From the NCBI GenBank assembly GCA_001579985.1, contig LRSR01014754.1:22465-86464 (forward strand): 64,000 nucleotides of DNA. The letters are read 5' to 3'. The notes under the pieces are model-generated. The model was not told the DNA's origin and made no database searches. It was given only the letters and a program-made list of their open reading frames with translations. This document shows, in pieces, positions 22,795-35,015 of this stretch (within the stretch, counting starts at the first letter, position 1; each line of letters starts with the position of its first letter). Source of the stretch: Hypsibius dujardini. Taxonomy: Eukaryota > Tardigrada > Eutardigrada > Parachela > Hypsibiidae. A program made the position numbers and the translations under genes.

Positions 22795-24256
22795 TTTAGA
22801 GCTAGCCCTTCGCATTTATTCGCGTTCACGAGCGGAAAATGAGTCAACAAAGAATTTGATGATATCACCATTATCACTGGAAATTTTCCTCGCCCTAGCT
22901 TACGTCGGTGCAAACGAGACAACCTGGCTCGAGATTGGAAATGTCCTCGGACTAAATGCCGTTTGTACTAACGAATGAATTTCTGAAGAAATACGGGAGA
23001 TAAGGAAAGAGTTGGAGAACTAACAGTTCTGCTCAGCTAATGCCGTGTTACTGGATGCGAGTGTTGTATTAGAGCCGAATTACCGGACGACGATTCAGAA
23101 CTTTTTTGAAGCGGACGTTGTGACCGTGGACTTTGATGAAGATTTTGAAAGCGCGGTTAAACCAGTTTGCCCAAGAAAATACCATGGGCAAAATCGTCTA
23201 CCTCCTGGAGGAAGATGTTTCTCTGTTAAGCACCGTGCTGGCTGTCCGCCTTTCGCTCAAATGGTCTATCTTGCTGCGTTAGATTCACCTTCTAGTCAGA
23301 CGACTTTCGTTTGTATCTGAAGTCAAGCTTTTTGTCTGGGCACCTCTATTGGCCGATTCGCGCCCGCTGTGGCAGTCGTCGTTGGTATCACGCGGCTCAT
23401 CATTTTTCAGTTTTAAGTGTCCCTAAAAAAAACGGGGTTTTAGAGAGACGTCCATCCCAAGAACGGTTTTTTGAGGGATGTCTCTAAAAAAACGTGTCCT
23501 CCAAGAAAACGATTACGGACGAGCATAGTCTTATAGCCAACGCGATTGATTTGAAATTCGACTGGCACACAGTTTGACTGCAGCAAGACAGACAGGAAGC
23601 CCTTCACACTGGCAGGTGGAGGGGTAATACCAGTCGACAAGATGAATATATATGAAAAATATAGCTACGTCAAATCTAAAGAGCTAAGTGGAGCAGCGAT
23701 CCTTGAGATTTCGCATCGGCAAAATGTTTGGAGCGCTGTTTATGTTCTGCCCAGTCTCAAGGACCCCGAAATAGATTCTGGGATTGCGCTGAATTAACTG
23801 ATCAGTTTCCTTCAGCAGCAACTTTGAGCGCAGCTTTGGGGAGAGTTTATGTCTGTAAATTCGTGCCGGTACAGATTCCGAAAATCGTGGTAGAAGATAC
23901 AACATGGAAGAAATCTAGGCTGAAATGGGCATGATAAATGCATGTTTGACAGATAAGGCGGAATTCAAAGGAATATCAAAAACGTCAGAATTGCGCATAG
24001 CTAACGTCAAACAGAAGGTTTTATTTGGTCAGCGTTAGGGTGGGGAGTATGTAGTCTTTTGCATAATATTATGAGAAAACAATAAATAAGCTTAGCTAGT
24101 AGCAAAACGTGACAAACGGATAAAAATTTAACCAAGCAATCATAAGGCTGGAGGCCAACAAAAGGCCAACCGATAACCAAACAAACAGATGGACAGACAA
24201 ACATACAGACATACATACATACAGACAGACAGACAGACAGACAGACATACAGAGAT

Positions 24257-24301
<45 letters not shown>

Positions 24302-24549
24302 AAGACAGACAGAACAATCTTGCTCTCTCTCTGGCCATTTCAAATGTTCAAGGCTACTTTTCTTTCAGACTTGAATGAATACAGAACGGAAGCAGCAGCG
24401 ACCACTGTCCTTAGCATGGAAGGCATGGCCAACACAAAAAGAGGGAACATTCATCTAGAAGTTTTCTTAACCGGCCTTTTCTCTTTCTTATTCGCAATAG
24501 CATAGTGAAATCGATATTATTCTTGGGAGTAGTTCTAAACCCACTCTGA
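22795..24549 (+). pseudogene. decayed serpin (serine protease inhibitor) gene
   Basis: Serpin landmarks appear in order. NLMISPLSLEIFLALAYVGA is at about 22850-22910, and SANAVLLDASVVLEPNY then ADVVTVDF at 23030-23135. NTMGKIVYLLEED is near 23180 in another frame. MGMINACLTDKAEFKGIS follows at about 23925-23980. After an intron with a (GACA)n tract comes the hinge TEAAATTV (from 24371). The C-terminus RPFLFLIRNSIVKSILFLG ends at TGA 24547-24549. Frames are broken: stops at about 22976 and 23021, a one-base loss near 23160, stops in the middle, and a shift between hinge and C-terminus. A short candidate intron could remove two of the stops, but it would also delete a conserved helix. Non-functional as an inhibitor if the sequence is correct. 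Confidence 0.85.
24184..24315. repeat. (GACA)n microsatellite in the serpin intron
   Basis: GACA/TACA tetranucleotide repeat of about 130 bp, the complement type of the TCTG tracts at 4.5 and 16.5 kb. It lies between the last two serpin segments. Confidence 0.93.
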
Positions 24550-25104
24550 AATAACTAGGGATCCTTACCATGTAGGTATTTCGACCAAAATTGAAAGATG
24601 TATTTCATCACACGAATACAGATTTTATCATAAAAACGAGAACTCGAATAAAATTATGTCACGATGCGGCATGCACGGTTCCATGATGTCAAGCTTAATA
24701 CACAATACAATACTACGCATAAAGACCAATTGCTGATATGTCCCCACGTCACCGCATTGTAGTTGTATTCACTATACATAACAAGGACCCCACAAGATGT
24801 AACATTTCATTGATCCTACGTTTTACCCTGTCACAAGCTCAGGGTTGAGGTCTTACGCAACCATGATACGCTACGTGGACTTGCAGGATGAAGTCATAAC
24901 TTAACCCCTCAATGTTCTCCACCATTTCATTTTCATTTTGAACTTTCTCTTTTTCAGTTGGTGATGGAAACCACCAAATAAGTAAATGGCCTCTTCGAGG
25001 TAATCAACGAAACAACCTTACGCGAAATGCAATATAAAAGGAGGGATGAAGGCACTGTTTGAGACAGTTAACTTAAGGGAACCTTTTCTTATTTCACCCT
25101 AGCT

Positions 25105-25732
25105 ATGGAGTACGAAAAGAAGTTTGGTGAGCATTTGGAAGGATACCTGCTGATGTCGAAGGAAAACGAGAAAAAGTTTGTGAAACGCTTCGTCGTCCTA
25201 AACATCAACACGTACACACTCACATGCTACCCCAATCGACCACCTTCACCAGTGTACTCCACTATAAGGGAGTTTGACTCTTCGAAGGGAGGATTTGAAA
25301 AGAATTTGGAAGTCGACGACGTCCTAAAAAATTATGGCGTCCAGACGAGTGATGATGCCAAGGGTGTTGCGCTTTCCGAAAGTCAGAGTAGTGGGCCAAG
25401 TAAAACCATCTCTTTGGAGAACTGCATCGGGGTTTCCTGTCCGGGAAATCACGTGCCGTTTATGTTGCGCTTTGCGAAGGATAAACCCGGGGAGGCGCTT
25501 GTGTTTGCAGCTCCGAAGAAAATGCACTTTAGCTGTTGGCGGCTCTTGCTGTACGATGCTGTTCCGACGGGGAAGTTTGGGACCCTCATGTCCTATTTCC
25601 AACGGAAAGGGAAGAGTTCTAAGGTACGCTTTTGCCTTACCTGCTATTAAGCCCGGTAGAGATTTGTTACTAGGCATCTTAAAATGGCCCTCTTTCTAGG
25701 AAGCACGAACTCAACGTATGATGGATCCTTAA
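25105..25732 (+). CDS. small PH-domain protein
   Basis: Two exons, 25105-25623 and 25700-25732, join in phase 0 across a 76 bp intron (GTACGC to TTTCTAG) to give 183 aa. Residues 10-160 resemble a pleckstrin-homology domain. It opens LEGYLLMSKENEKKFVKRFV and continues LNINTYTLTCYPN. A later core strand is ISLENCIGVSC, then FMLRFAK, and a closing helix with an invariant-type Trp (FSCWRLLLYDAV). A 50-residue acidic/serine-rich insert separates the halves. The short second exon adds only EARTQRMMDP. PH domains usually bind phosphoinositides or proteins at membranes; no partner can be read here. There is no signal peptide. Reading frame and splice sites are intact. A larger upstream gene structure cannot be excluded. 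Confidence 0.75.
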
Positions 25733-25909
25733 TTTAACCGTAAAACCAAGGTGGATGATTCGACTACAACTGTCCGGTCGAAATTGAACGGCTGACATGT
25801 CTCTGCCTTCTGAAGATGTACTGTACTACATCCCGGACAGATAGGGGGAAAAAGCTGCCCTATGTGCAAGAGTTAATCCATTCACCATACTACACTATCC
25901 CTTTAATAG

Positions 25910-26671
25910 GATCTGGGGTTTGATTTTGATTGAGATGACCATCTACAATGCCATCGTGGCACCACACTCTGTAACATTTATGGCGGACCAATACACGCAG
26001 AAGGCTCAATGGCTTCGGGTGAAAATAATGATATTGTACTGTCAATGCTCGTTCTATTTTGTGGTCTGGCCACTGTCAATGGCAATCATTACCTTTTCAT
26101 CATAATGATAAATCAGCGCTTTGGCCGGCGGCTTTATCTGAACCAGTGGTACTGGATTTCATGTAAATAGATGCATACAATTATGACGTGTATTTTGATT
26201 TACAGCAGAAATTGAGAGGGAGAGAGAGCGTACAAAAGATTGAACTGTATGGATTTGCGCCCTTGAGAAAATATATTTCATTATTCGTTTCAGGTTCTTT
26301 CTGGGTACCTTTGTTACTCTGCGTACGGCATACGTCGATCACAATGTAGAGCTCATCCCTCCGCAATCTAACGGCAAAAAACACAACAGAACACAAACAG
26401 ACAGCAAACAAATAAACATTCATGAAGCACAGAATGCTAAGAAATGAGAATTAAATTCAATTTTGGAAACGTCTTTTGCAGGTTTCTCGTGAGCTTTATT
26501 CTCACTTTTCGAACGAAACATGAGAATAATAAGGGCGTGGTCGTTTTCTACCCTTCAGAAATTGCAGAATGCTATCTCAACCCTTTGTTCCTTGTGGACG
26601 TTCTGACGGCCATCCCGTTCGATCTCCTCTACATTGTCTCGCAACAGCACAATTGCCGAAAGATTATTTAA
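25910..26671 (+). pseudogene. S1-S3 fragment of a CNG/HCN/EAG-type cation channel
   Basis: Exon-like segment 25910-26018 encodes WGLILIEMTIYNAIVAPHSV, typical of S1. Segment 26482-26671 encodes the end of S2 and S3: ILTFRT, GVVVFYPSEIAECYL and FLVDVLTAIPFDLLYIV. The frame ends at TAA 26669-26671, before any S4 voltage sensor or pore. The S2 Asp normally seen in VDI is Ser here (LVSF). No other channel exons are visible either side, and a receptor fragment follows at once on the other strand. I read this as a dispersed gene fragment. Confidence 0.65.
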
Positions 26672-26721
26672 TGGCAGGTACAAACATGCACGACGGACAA
26701 ATTTGGTCATATAAAGTATGT

Positions 26722-26997
26722 TCACTCTGCCCAAAAGCTGATATCAGAGAACAATGACAGTCGCGAAGTGCCGGTGCAGTGTGGGAGATGGAGATACTGA
26801 CGCTGAAAAATCCAGTAATAATTCGTTTCGAGTATATTGTTCCTGAGTCACCTGCAGAGGAGTATCCGTTGTGATAGGGTTGGTTGAGATCGAAAGTACG
26901 GCTTATCGCAGAACAAACCTGAGGAAGATGGCACCACACGTAAGGATCAGCAAAAAAGTTCCGGCAACCGAATATGCAATCGCATCACGGGTAGAAC
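26722..26997 (-). pseudogene. receptor fragment B: TM and juxtamembrane exons
   Basis: The exon 26997-26919 (79 nt) encodes STRDAIAYSVAGTFLLILTC, GAIFLR. The exon 26851-26722 (130 nt) encodes LRNNILETNYYWIFQRQYL and ends in TGA. Both exon lengths equal those of the gene at 29.8-33.4 kb. The second exon has TGA where the relatives have TGG (the W of WFRN), so it is broken. There is no ectodomain upstream, so this is a pseudogene fragment. Confidence 0.82.
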
Positions 26998-27193
26998 CTA
27001 ATTAAACACAAACTGGCCAGTATTTTATTGGGAAGCGACAACCGAAACCGCGAGTAGGATTCCGCAGTTACCAGTCTATGGAAAAGGCCAATGACAAAAG
27101 TAAGTGCAAATACTTTACGGATTCAGGGGTTCGAAATATTTACTATGGAGCTATTAGTCAACATGATACTTTTGCATGTTAAAAGTTTTGGAG

Positions 27194-28025
27194 AGAGCTA
27201 TGCTCACAACCCTACACAACCTTTCGCTATGCTCACAACCCACACAACCTTTTTAATTATCAATTGCTATGTGCACAACCTTTTTCGCCAATTGTTGGAC
27301 ACAACCTTTAGCTATATACACCTTTTCCGGAGGATTATTTTTTATATACTTCTGGTTGCAATACTGATCAGGAGGAGGGTCCTTATTTAGTAGAAGGTAT
27401 ACAGGGTTTTGTGGGATCATAACGTGAAAACTCGTCAATTATGTGTGGCCTGGGTTTTGCCGCCGATCAGATGGTCACCACAGTCGGTTGACTGGGATTC
27501 GGGGGTCGGCCGCCCACTCTAGGAAATTGTTTTAGATAGGCTGCGCTTATACAGTATATAGGCTGCCAGAGAGCTTCGTAGTCGACTTGGAGCCAACCGA
27601 ATTGTTGCAGGATTTTGATTGAGGACCAAGGCCATACTCAGCTTGGAGCATGGCATTGATGTTATTGTTATTTTCTATTTCTTCGTTATTTCGAGTATAT
27701 GATTCAGTTGCGCTGGAAGTAATGCTTAAAGAAGTACATGACATATTACAGATTGTAAACGCTATTTAATACAACGACACACAAACATATTCCAAATTGG
27801 GACGGGTTTGCAATATGCAGGAAGGCGTTACCTGTACGAAAGATTTTGCGTGGCAACGACCTTTTTTATATCCCTTAATGGGTTTTCTGGAAAAGGTTGT
27901 GTACATAGCTAAAGGTTGTGTCCAACAATTGGCGAAAAAGGTTGTGTACATAGCAATTGTTAATTGAAAAGGTTGTGTGGGTTGTGAGCATAGCGAAAGG
28001 TTGTGTAGGGTTGTGAGCATAACCC
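27194..28025. repeat. ~830 bp inverted-repeat (foldback) element
   Basis: The left arm 27194-27330 (GCTCACAACCCTACACAACC and repeats of ACAACCTTT) is mirrored at 27894-28022. The arms are about 130 bp, with internal short direct repeats of ACAACCTTT/GCTATG. The 27.35-27.87 kb interior is unrelated and has no recognisable transposase. The element type is unknown. Confidence 0.8.
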
Positions 28026-28029
28026 TCAC

Positions 28030-29166
28030 CAAATGATTTCAATGTCCATTGTATCTCTATTGTTACCCGCCTGGCCACATACTACCACAATAGCGCACAA
28101 AATCGGCGACAATTTCCAGCACGACATGAAAGCGCTTAATACGGTGTACATTTTTTATACTGCCACGCTCGCGGCATGCAGTGCAAGATGATCGAAAGCA
28201 CATTTTTGACAGCGGGAAAACAGATCAATATAAGCGCGTGGGTTGTTGATTCAAGAGAAGCTTGGGATAAAAGTGTCACCCGAAGCTGACCTTTTCCTTA
28301 AAACTGCCGAGAGAGGCAAATGGCGTGGAATGAATAATGCCGACCCACCCTAGATGCTGCAAATTTGTAATAACAACATGTAGTCTTGGCATTCAAATTC
28401 CAGACTTGCAAGTTAGCCAGAATTGTCGGATGGTAAAAAAAATCTTCAATGCTGCTGAGTGGTACAGGTAGCTGAATTAATAATGAGTGCCGAAGACGTT
28501 AAATGTGAGCGATGGGTCAAACAAAGTCCGTAGAAATTGCATTTGCTGTTCGTTTTATCAGGTAAAGTTGGTCTTCCTCCCGCATGTTGAATTGTGGGGA
28601 AATTCTTTGAAATACAGCAATTTCTGATAAGCAGTAAATAGATTAAGTGCATTTTGACAGATTTTTCTAGCATCCTGCATTAAGGTATGAAAAAGTAAAG
28701 GTCAGATATTGAATAACGCATAATTGATCGACGGGCTTCTCTTCAAAAAGCCAACCGTAGGATTAAAACTACCTACCAAACGACATTCAGGTGATGTGAT
28801 GCAACATGCAAAATACGAAAGGATACGGAGTTGCACGACTCACCTAGCCTCATTGACGGTTACCCGGACGCCACGTGCTGCAAATTACTCACGGCCAGAG
28901 CAAGATATTGCAAAAGTGCAGTGATTGAGGATTGTATCGGAGCTGATGGTTCATTTTCAAATTGCAGTTCTTACCCCGTACCAAAATTTGAGCGGATGCA
29001 TTTTTTATGCATAGTGTGACTTTATTTTGCATTCAACGATTCAGCCATGAGAGTATGCTGTTGTCGTAAGCTGACGTGGCTCTTTATCATTATGGCGGGC
29101 CATCCATTCTGAATTATTTTTCATATCAGTTAATAACTAACAATAACCTAGCTATTACTAAGTGCT
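28030..29166. other. no gene seen
   Basis: Spacer between the inverted repeat and the downstream flank of the receptor gene. Short ORFs only. Confidence 0.5.
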
Positions 29167-29973
29167 AGTAAATTTAACAGCTCGATCGCTGGGATTTATT
29201 GATTTTGCCTGTCGCAGCCAAGTTTTTAAAACATGAATTTACCATCAATCAAATCAGTGAATTTCATGGGCAGTCCAGCATGGTCTGTCTCTTTTGACCC
29301 ACCCACCGACCCAGTGGTAGTCGCGACCATGCTCACGCCGAAAAACTTATTTATGTTTACAGTAATCTAGAGGGATCGTTTGATTATACACCATGGACGG
29401 ATCAGATTGTGTCTGCTCCGCGATTGGATCGTTTTTGCAGAGACAAATTAATTGGGATATTTGCATCTGACACGATACCTGAGAAGAATAATTGAGCAAC
29501 CAAGTATATTGGACAAATGAATGAGAGTGGAGTGGAAAGACCGGTGAATATCGGGTCGCATTGTATTGTGAAAAGTGAATCATTTGGCACTTTTTGACTC
29601 TTTCTCTAAAACTTGTGACAATTGCAGGGAACACGAAATATATAATTAGGTATGTATATGAATTGAAGAAAGTTAGTGAATACACCAAGTATAATAATCG
29701 CCGATGTATTATTCGGTTAGATACAAACGCAACAACCAATTTCAATATAATTTTGTCTTTCACGCTGCCTGGAGTTTGAGACATGAGAAGAAGGACAGTC
29801 GGGACGTCCTGGGGCAACCCGGGAGAAGCAGATACTGACGCTGAAGAACCCAGTATTGATTCGATTCGAACAGATTGTTCCTGAACCATCTACGAATAAA
29901 TCTGTTGGAGTAGGGCTCCTGTCGATGAGCAATCTGACTTATCGCAGCACATACCGAAAGAAGATGGCGCCAC
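29167..29973. repeat. source-like copy of the 7.3-9.4 kb duplication
   Basis: Contains the last exon and 3' flank of the receptor gene and matches 7287-9447 without the 1.33 kb transposon. It therefore serves as the empty-site reference for that element. Confidence 0.82.
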
Positions 29974-32900
29974 ATGTAATGAGGAACACAAGAGTCCCGG
30001 CAACGGAATATCCAATCGCTTCATGGGTAGGACCTAAATCAAATAAAACTGTTGACTCGTTTATATGAAAATTTCAATGACGGATCCGCGGAGATTTTCC
30101 GAAATTAGTACTGAGAACATGAAATTAATTGAAATGAAACTTTCTCGACTCTCCGGAATAAGTGGTTATAAGACACCGAGGATAATAATTTTTGAATAAT
30201 GGGCTGACAAAGTAAAGTGTATGAATTAATTGCGTGTATCATCGCATTTTTTAGCGCACCTGTCACACACCGCATTCCCTGGAACCCGCAACGGAGTTCG
30301 CTCGGCACCGGCCATGTCCCGGACGACCATTTTATCGGTAGTAAGGTCTCAAAATTTTGGTTGTTTTGATTTGGTTTATAACTCATAAAAGGCTGAAAGA
30401 GTAAAGGGAAAACGCACTTAATGATGACGTTTAGGACAGGAAAAGGAACAACGCGCGCGCTTACTACAAATCGATCATCATCGCTGTCGTAGTAGCCAAT
30501 TAAAATTTCTGGAATGCGTTGTCCCAGATGGTCGAGTGAAATGTTACCGACCTTTGTCTCAAAGGTTCTCAAGAAAAACTTGCTGGCGAGGAGGGCGCCG
30601 TCGTTAAAGTTGAATGGTGGCTGCTGACGACGCAATTCATCAGCCACCTGTTTTAGGATTAAAATTCAATTGGCATTTGCAAAAATACGTTGCGAGGGAG
30701 AGAAAATGCTCATCGATACTTTTGAGACAGATAATGTTTGAATAAAAAATGATATTTCAACCAAACACTAATTTCAGTTGTAAAACAACTTATCACTCAT
30801 TTTAAAAAAAGACTAAAAGTAATAAAATTTCAAATAGTATTGGGTCTATTCATCTGACAGTACTAATTATGGTGGACCTTTTATGCCGAGTCAAATGTCA
30901 CAGAATCCTTTCCAATCGTGAATATATATCATTCGCATAAAGTCACGTGTGTATATTTCAGATCACTCGGCGGCATCACATATTTATCCTATGGACGGCC
31001 ATTTGAGCACTTACTTGAGACACTACCATCAGCGATGCGTAGGAGGATGCTGCATGCAGTGGTGGCTGTTTGGGCATATTTATTTTAAAAGCATGGTCGA
31101 ATTGTCAGATGTATATTGGATTGATTCACCTGTTTGTTCTGAGGGTAGGTGTAGTTGTACTTTTTCTTCGACATGGCTTTCCAGTGTTTTACAAATGGGT
31201 GCGACCGCGCCATGGAGAGTCCCTCAATAAATTCTCGGTCCGAGCCCAAACCAACCAGAATACACGAGGGATAGATTTTCCGAGCCTCCTATCAGCCGGG
31301 TATGAAAATGAGTAGTTACTCTGTTATAGCAAAGGTCATCAACAAAAGTCATACTTCAAAGTGATACTCGTTGGATATATTCCGGAGACGGCTACCGTCA
31401 TATGGCACACTCAACGGAGTTTGCAGCACATACACCTGATTCAAAACAATATTTGCAGATTAAGATAAAATACCAATCGATTTGAGTCGTAACCTCATAC
31501 TAGTGTCGAGTTCTTGAGATGTATTATTAGGCTAATGTATGTTACAAACTCAAACCAAGCATGTTTATAAAAAATACCAAACAAAATAGTTTCTGATTCA
31601 AAACGAATTTTTCCAAAATACCAATTGATATAAGAGAGTAAGGTCGCACCGTATTATGATGTAAACAGCCAAATTTATGAAGAAAATGACAGTTACAGTG
31701 TACATTTTGGTTAAACGGTTTTCCCTAACCAAGTTTATTAAAAAATATATAATTTTTCATACCTAGTGTAACGAGACTGTTTGATTAATCGGTTGATTGA
31801 CTGTTTTCTCCACTCCTTGTTCTCAGTGGTAGGGTCATCCTGTCCCACCCACATCTTCACCTGTGATTTATGCCACACCTCTCCTTTCTTCTCCTTTCTG
31901 CGTGACCGATTTCTCGCCTCTTCAGTTGCCAGATTCTCAGATTGAATAAAGTTTTTCCTCTCATAGTGCGTTCTTTGGTCGTTGAGGTCCCCTTGATACC
32001 TCAAATTGTCAGTGAGGTCTTGGGTGGGTTAGCGAGCAACTTAGAAAGCTTTTTCATCCCTTTTAAACCATGCTAGTACTGCACTGCCACTAGTACGAGC
32101 AGTCCTTGTGAGGAAGTCTAACATTTATTTTAGAAACACACGTGTCCCGCAGTTTGCAATATTATTTCCAAAATAGTTTGCTTCAGGTTGTCGAAAATCT
32201 CGCTAGCGTTAGTAATGAAATCTTCTTACATATGACCCATCGTTCATGCCCCTTACTCCAGCCTGGATCTGAAAGAGAATACATAAGACTATTCAACTGC
32301 ACAGAGTGAAAGGCGACACATTCTCATCTCACTTTCGGAAGAAAATGTATACGCACCAATAGTTTATTGACTGGTAACGAATCTGCGATGAAAATCATAA
32401 CTGCAAGAGCGATATTCTTATCACGACACTTACAATAAGGCCACATTTTTGTTCTGCAAACTCACTTCGAGCAGATGCCGCAAACCGATCAAGTATCCCG
32501 TTTAACACATCCTCAGTGACTGGTCCCGTCAAACTGACTGGCACAAAATACGCCACAATTCGCGGGGTGGCGCTGGACAATAAGTCGCAAACACCACGTG
32601 CCTGCGTGAAAAATCCGCCATTCACGCCTTCGCTCTCTGTGACGACCATAACGGTGGTCCAGTTATAAAACTGTGTCAGCCTCAGGAAGGTGGTGTAATA
32701 CGTGATAGACAAGATAGTCAGAGCAGTGGTTAACAAGGTTGGAAATCCAGATTTGTCGGTGAGATAGTCACTGGAGACGCCACTAAAGACGATTGAAAAT
32801 TATGAGGCGGCTATTTTGAAGTAAGAAAACAAATATAATCCGACTAACTTAATCCGATATTAAGATATATTTGTCAAGCCTCGGACATAACAGTTAAGTA

Positions 32901-33440
32901 CCAATAATCGATTACCTTGTCAGCACAACCTTATTCACTCCGTTGCCAAACTTCTGAATTCCCCTGAGACTAGGACTGCAACCTTCGACAAGAAATGATA
33001 ATTTTTGGAAGTGTTCTACGAAAACTCTTTCAACACTTGGCAAAGAAATCCCACAAACCTGGCAAAACAAATATGGTCCAGCAGCTTTGTCCCTCCGTAG
33101 CTCGATGTATTCTCTGATTGTAATAATATTCAGCAACTCGGTTGTCGCTCTCCGACGCCAGACAATCCCAATCATCTCCGAGGATATCAGCAATGATGAA
33201 AGTTTGGGAAACATTAAGCAAGGGATAATCATGTTTCACGTCTTGCAAGGCCGACTCGAAGGCAGGCCCAACATACGTCAGCCCACCTAGTACTGCTGGG
33301 GTCATCATAATTGGAGAAATTATTTCAATGTCTAGTGTAGTCTCAGCAGCCCAAACATTCTCATACAATTGTATAAGAACTCCAATCACGGCAATCAATA
33401 TAGAGCGCAACTCGATTCCTCTTAGCAGTAGCATTCTCAA
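29760..33440 (-). CDS. ANF-receptor/guanylate-cyclase-like receptor with short tail (copy C)
   Basis: Eleven exons join in frame: 33440-33059, 32982-32916, 32782-32434, 32268-32230, 31435-31355, 31288-31130, 31065-31015, 30647-30465, 30392-30260, 30033-29955 and 29889-29760. The product is 550 aa. A signal peptide (SILIAVIGVLIQLYE) precedes an ANF-receptor ligand-binding domain. Family marks are LPGCSPSLRGIQKFGNG, a strand FYNWTTVMVV, GMNDGSYVYV, FNDGALLASKFF, KVGNISLDHLGQRIPE and the pre-membrane cysteine pair CGFQGMRC. One TM helix (AIGYSVAGTLVFLITCGAIF) and 43 cytoplasmic residues follow, including WVLQRQYLLLPG. The frame then stops. Known relatives are natriuretic peptide receptors and receptor guanylate cyclases. 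No kinase-homology or cyclase domain is found downstream, so this resembles an NPR-C-type clearance or decoy receptor. Exon 4 (39 nt) is the least certain. Confidence 0.8.
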
Positions 33441-35010
33441 ATCAGTTTTGTATTTTGTTGATCAAGGCAGTGTGTGCAACACTATAGTATCAATATTTTT
33501 CGGTGAACATGGAGCGAAAACAGAACAAAAATAAAACACTAAGAGTATCTCGAATAGTTTTGAAGTTGTAATCTGAAGTAGTCTACTGACTCTGTATATG
33601 CAATGCATGTATTGACCACATTCTATATAACAGCGTCCTCAAGCCGTTGTTATGTCTGTGCAATCTTCCGTGCCAGCTACGAAGATGATGCATTTCGGCA
33701 AATTAAAGGCTGTGGCATGAATCTTTAGTAACATGAAATGCGTACATAGCCTTTCGTGATATGAAAAATATAGCTCTTATTACTGCACGGTGAGTACCGC
33801 GATTTCTTTCTTAATGCATAGCGGAGATTGAGTAAATAAATCATGGCTAGTCAATTATGAATGTACAATCTGACGGCAACGTATAGCAATTGGAAAGAGT
33901 ACAACTCAAGGAGCTGGGTAAACTACCGGGGCTCGGTTGAAGATCTTTACAAGTCGGGATGAGAACCACTGTTTTGTGGTCTTGGGGAATGGCAAAGAGG
34001 TCAGGACGCGCCTTTTAAAACTCACTCCAATGTTTGGGAGATTGTTACTAGTGCTGTTTACTTTTTGGTTTTGCGGGTCTATCGAGCAAATCGACCCACC
34101 ACCCACCACTCAAACCCAGCCCACCCACCGCCCATACCAGCTCACCCACTGAGGCTTCACCCACCACCGACCCCGGCCCACCCAACATCCATCAAGCCCA
34201 CTCACCAACCTACTACAGCCGGTAATCCACCACACCAACCTATCACACCAACCTGATAATGAGCTTGACAAATTTTGTCGTACATACTCGGTTGGTGCGG
34301 TGTTACCGACATAGAAGCATACTTTCGCTCGGCCTTCGGACCCACTGTAGGTGTCGTAACGAGCTGCGGCATAAATCGCTCGAATACGTTACCATGCATC
34401 CCATGGGGCCAAATGAGGGGCATGTACACACAAATACAGTGTGATAACTTATCACCCCATTACGTGTTCCTTGATGCACTATTAAAATGATCCAGAAAGG
34501 CCAATATCGGGTAGCCCCTAAAAAAGGTGAACATAAAAATAATAAATTACAACTGAATTAGGAGCATATTAAATTCGCCATGGAAATCTACGGTCTATTA
34601 AACATATCAGATGACGTCAAGCACGATCCCAAACGAGAGCTTCATCATAAAGTATGCAAGTATCCCCACAATCACCCATCATACAGAGCATCTAAAGCAA
34701 GCTCGGATTAAGAAGAGAGTTTCCCGGCGAAGGTCTCGGAGGAAGACCAGGTTCTTGATCCCTTCTAGTACAGATTAAATCGTCGATATACTTGTCAGAA
34801 GATTACTCGCATTCCGTAGATGCATCAGCGTGAAATACGAGCTCTGGACCACCGTTCATTGAACGCAACACAAACGCCGGAATCCAAACCAACATCTGCG
34901 GCAAGAGAAGCCATTGCAGTAAATTTACCTATTTTCGGTCTCGTTGTCTTATCGACAAGGCGGGCAGCAGCTGTCGCGTCGAGCGATCCGCAAGACCGTC
35001 TGATAGGTCG
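33441..35010. other. spacer with a CCCACC-rich patch
   Basis: 34095-34255 is rich in CCCACC/CCAACC and yields a Pro/Thr-rich frame (34065-34256). It could be a low-complexity tract or part of an unrecognised gene. No other gene is visible. Confidence 0.45.
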
Positions 35011-35015
35011 ACCAA

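Noticed and set aside
24096-24374. Long ORFs on both strands rich in Cys/Val/Leu/Ser or Asp/Arg/Gln
   Set aside because: They are translations of a (GACA)n tetranucleotide repeat. The same applies at 4500-4620 and 16523-16664.
29300-29560. Possible kinase-homology exon downstream of receptor copy C
   Set aside because: Frames on both strands are short, and the duplicate at 8.8-9.1 kb does not keep the same frame. No glycine-loop or VALK-type motif is seen.
31738-32004. Minus-strand Lys/Arg-rich ORF as an extra exon of receptor copy C
   Set aside because: It follows a CACAG acceptor, but no suitable donor or phase joins it, and the neighbouring exons already splice in frame without it.
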